Source of the DNA: Christensenella sp. UBA4636
GTDB taxonomy: Bacteria > Bacillota > Clostridia > Christensenellales > Borkfalkiaceae
Direction: 5' to 3'
NCBI GenBank assembly: GCA_002405915.1
Contig: DHMS01000007.1
Span: 1 to 12,457 of the forward strand
DNA length: 12,457 nt
Shown: positions 12,434 to 12,457 of the stretch, in pieces
Numbering within the stretch: the first letter of the stretch is position 1
Layout: the number at the start of each line of letters is the position of its first letter
Position numbers and translations under genes: made by a program
The notes under the pieces: model-generated
Seen by the model: only the letters and a program-made list of their open reading frames with translations
Told to the model about the DNA's origin: nothing
Database searches by the model: none

Positions 12434-12457
12434 AATAATCATAAACTATCACTCGCA

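Overview
The window looks like chromosomal DNA from a low-to-mid GC Gram-positive bacterium of the Bacillota, most likely an uncultured Clostridia lineage. The grounds are AAGGAGG-type ribosome binding sites, TTGACA/TATAAT promoters with 17-base spacers, a tRNA with an encoded CCA, and families common in that class (YhaO/YhaN-type SbcDC, CmpB-type membrane proteins, DUF998, MmcQ/YjbR, TfoX-N). Genus and species cannot be read from it.

Layout. Bases 17-2325 (minus) are a two-gene SbcD/SbcC-like DNA repair pair behind a perfect consensus promoter; the ATPase is only about 415 residues long and lacks its C-terminal half. Bases 2510-3695 (minus) hold an MmcQ/YjbR-like protein downstream of a CmpB-like membrane protein. 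Bases 3830-5950 (plus) form a compact TetR - DUF998 - GNAT operon with promoter, palindromic operator over the transcription start, and a strong terminator. Bases 6005-12000 (minus) form a long co-directional run behind one perfect consensus promoter: TetR, GNAT, a methyltransferase-like/beta-lactamase-like fusion, an ABC ATPase, an FtsX-type permease, a six-TM protein, a TfoX-N protein and a small DUF7662-like protein. The window ends with tRNA-Ser(CGA), its terminator and a highly structured tail.

How the genes fit together. Two separate regulator-led modules (TetR plus GNAT plus membrane proteins) resemble locally autoregulated stress or toxic-compound response cassettes. The fusion enzyme and the ABC transporter may jointly act on or protect the cell envelope, but no substrate can be read from the sequence.

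Most unusual signals: (1) a repeat family with the core GATAATCGACTTATA, present four times, always just after stop codons, as terminator-like hairpins sharing the same ATAA-loop-TTAT tip; (2) the 3' end of the tRNA-Ser gene mirrored as a 17-bp perfect inverted repeat, the mirrored copy also closing a tight four-way-junction fold of about 100 bases; (3) the methyltransferase/serine-hydrolase fusion next to an ABC exporter; (4) the truncated SbcC partner. I see no CRISPR array, insertion sequence, integrase or replication origin.
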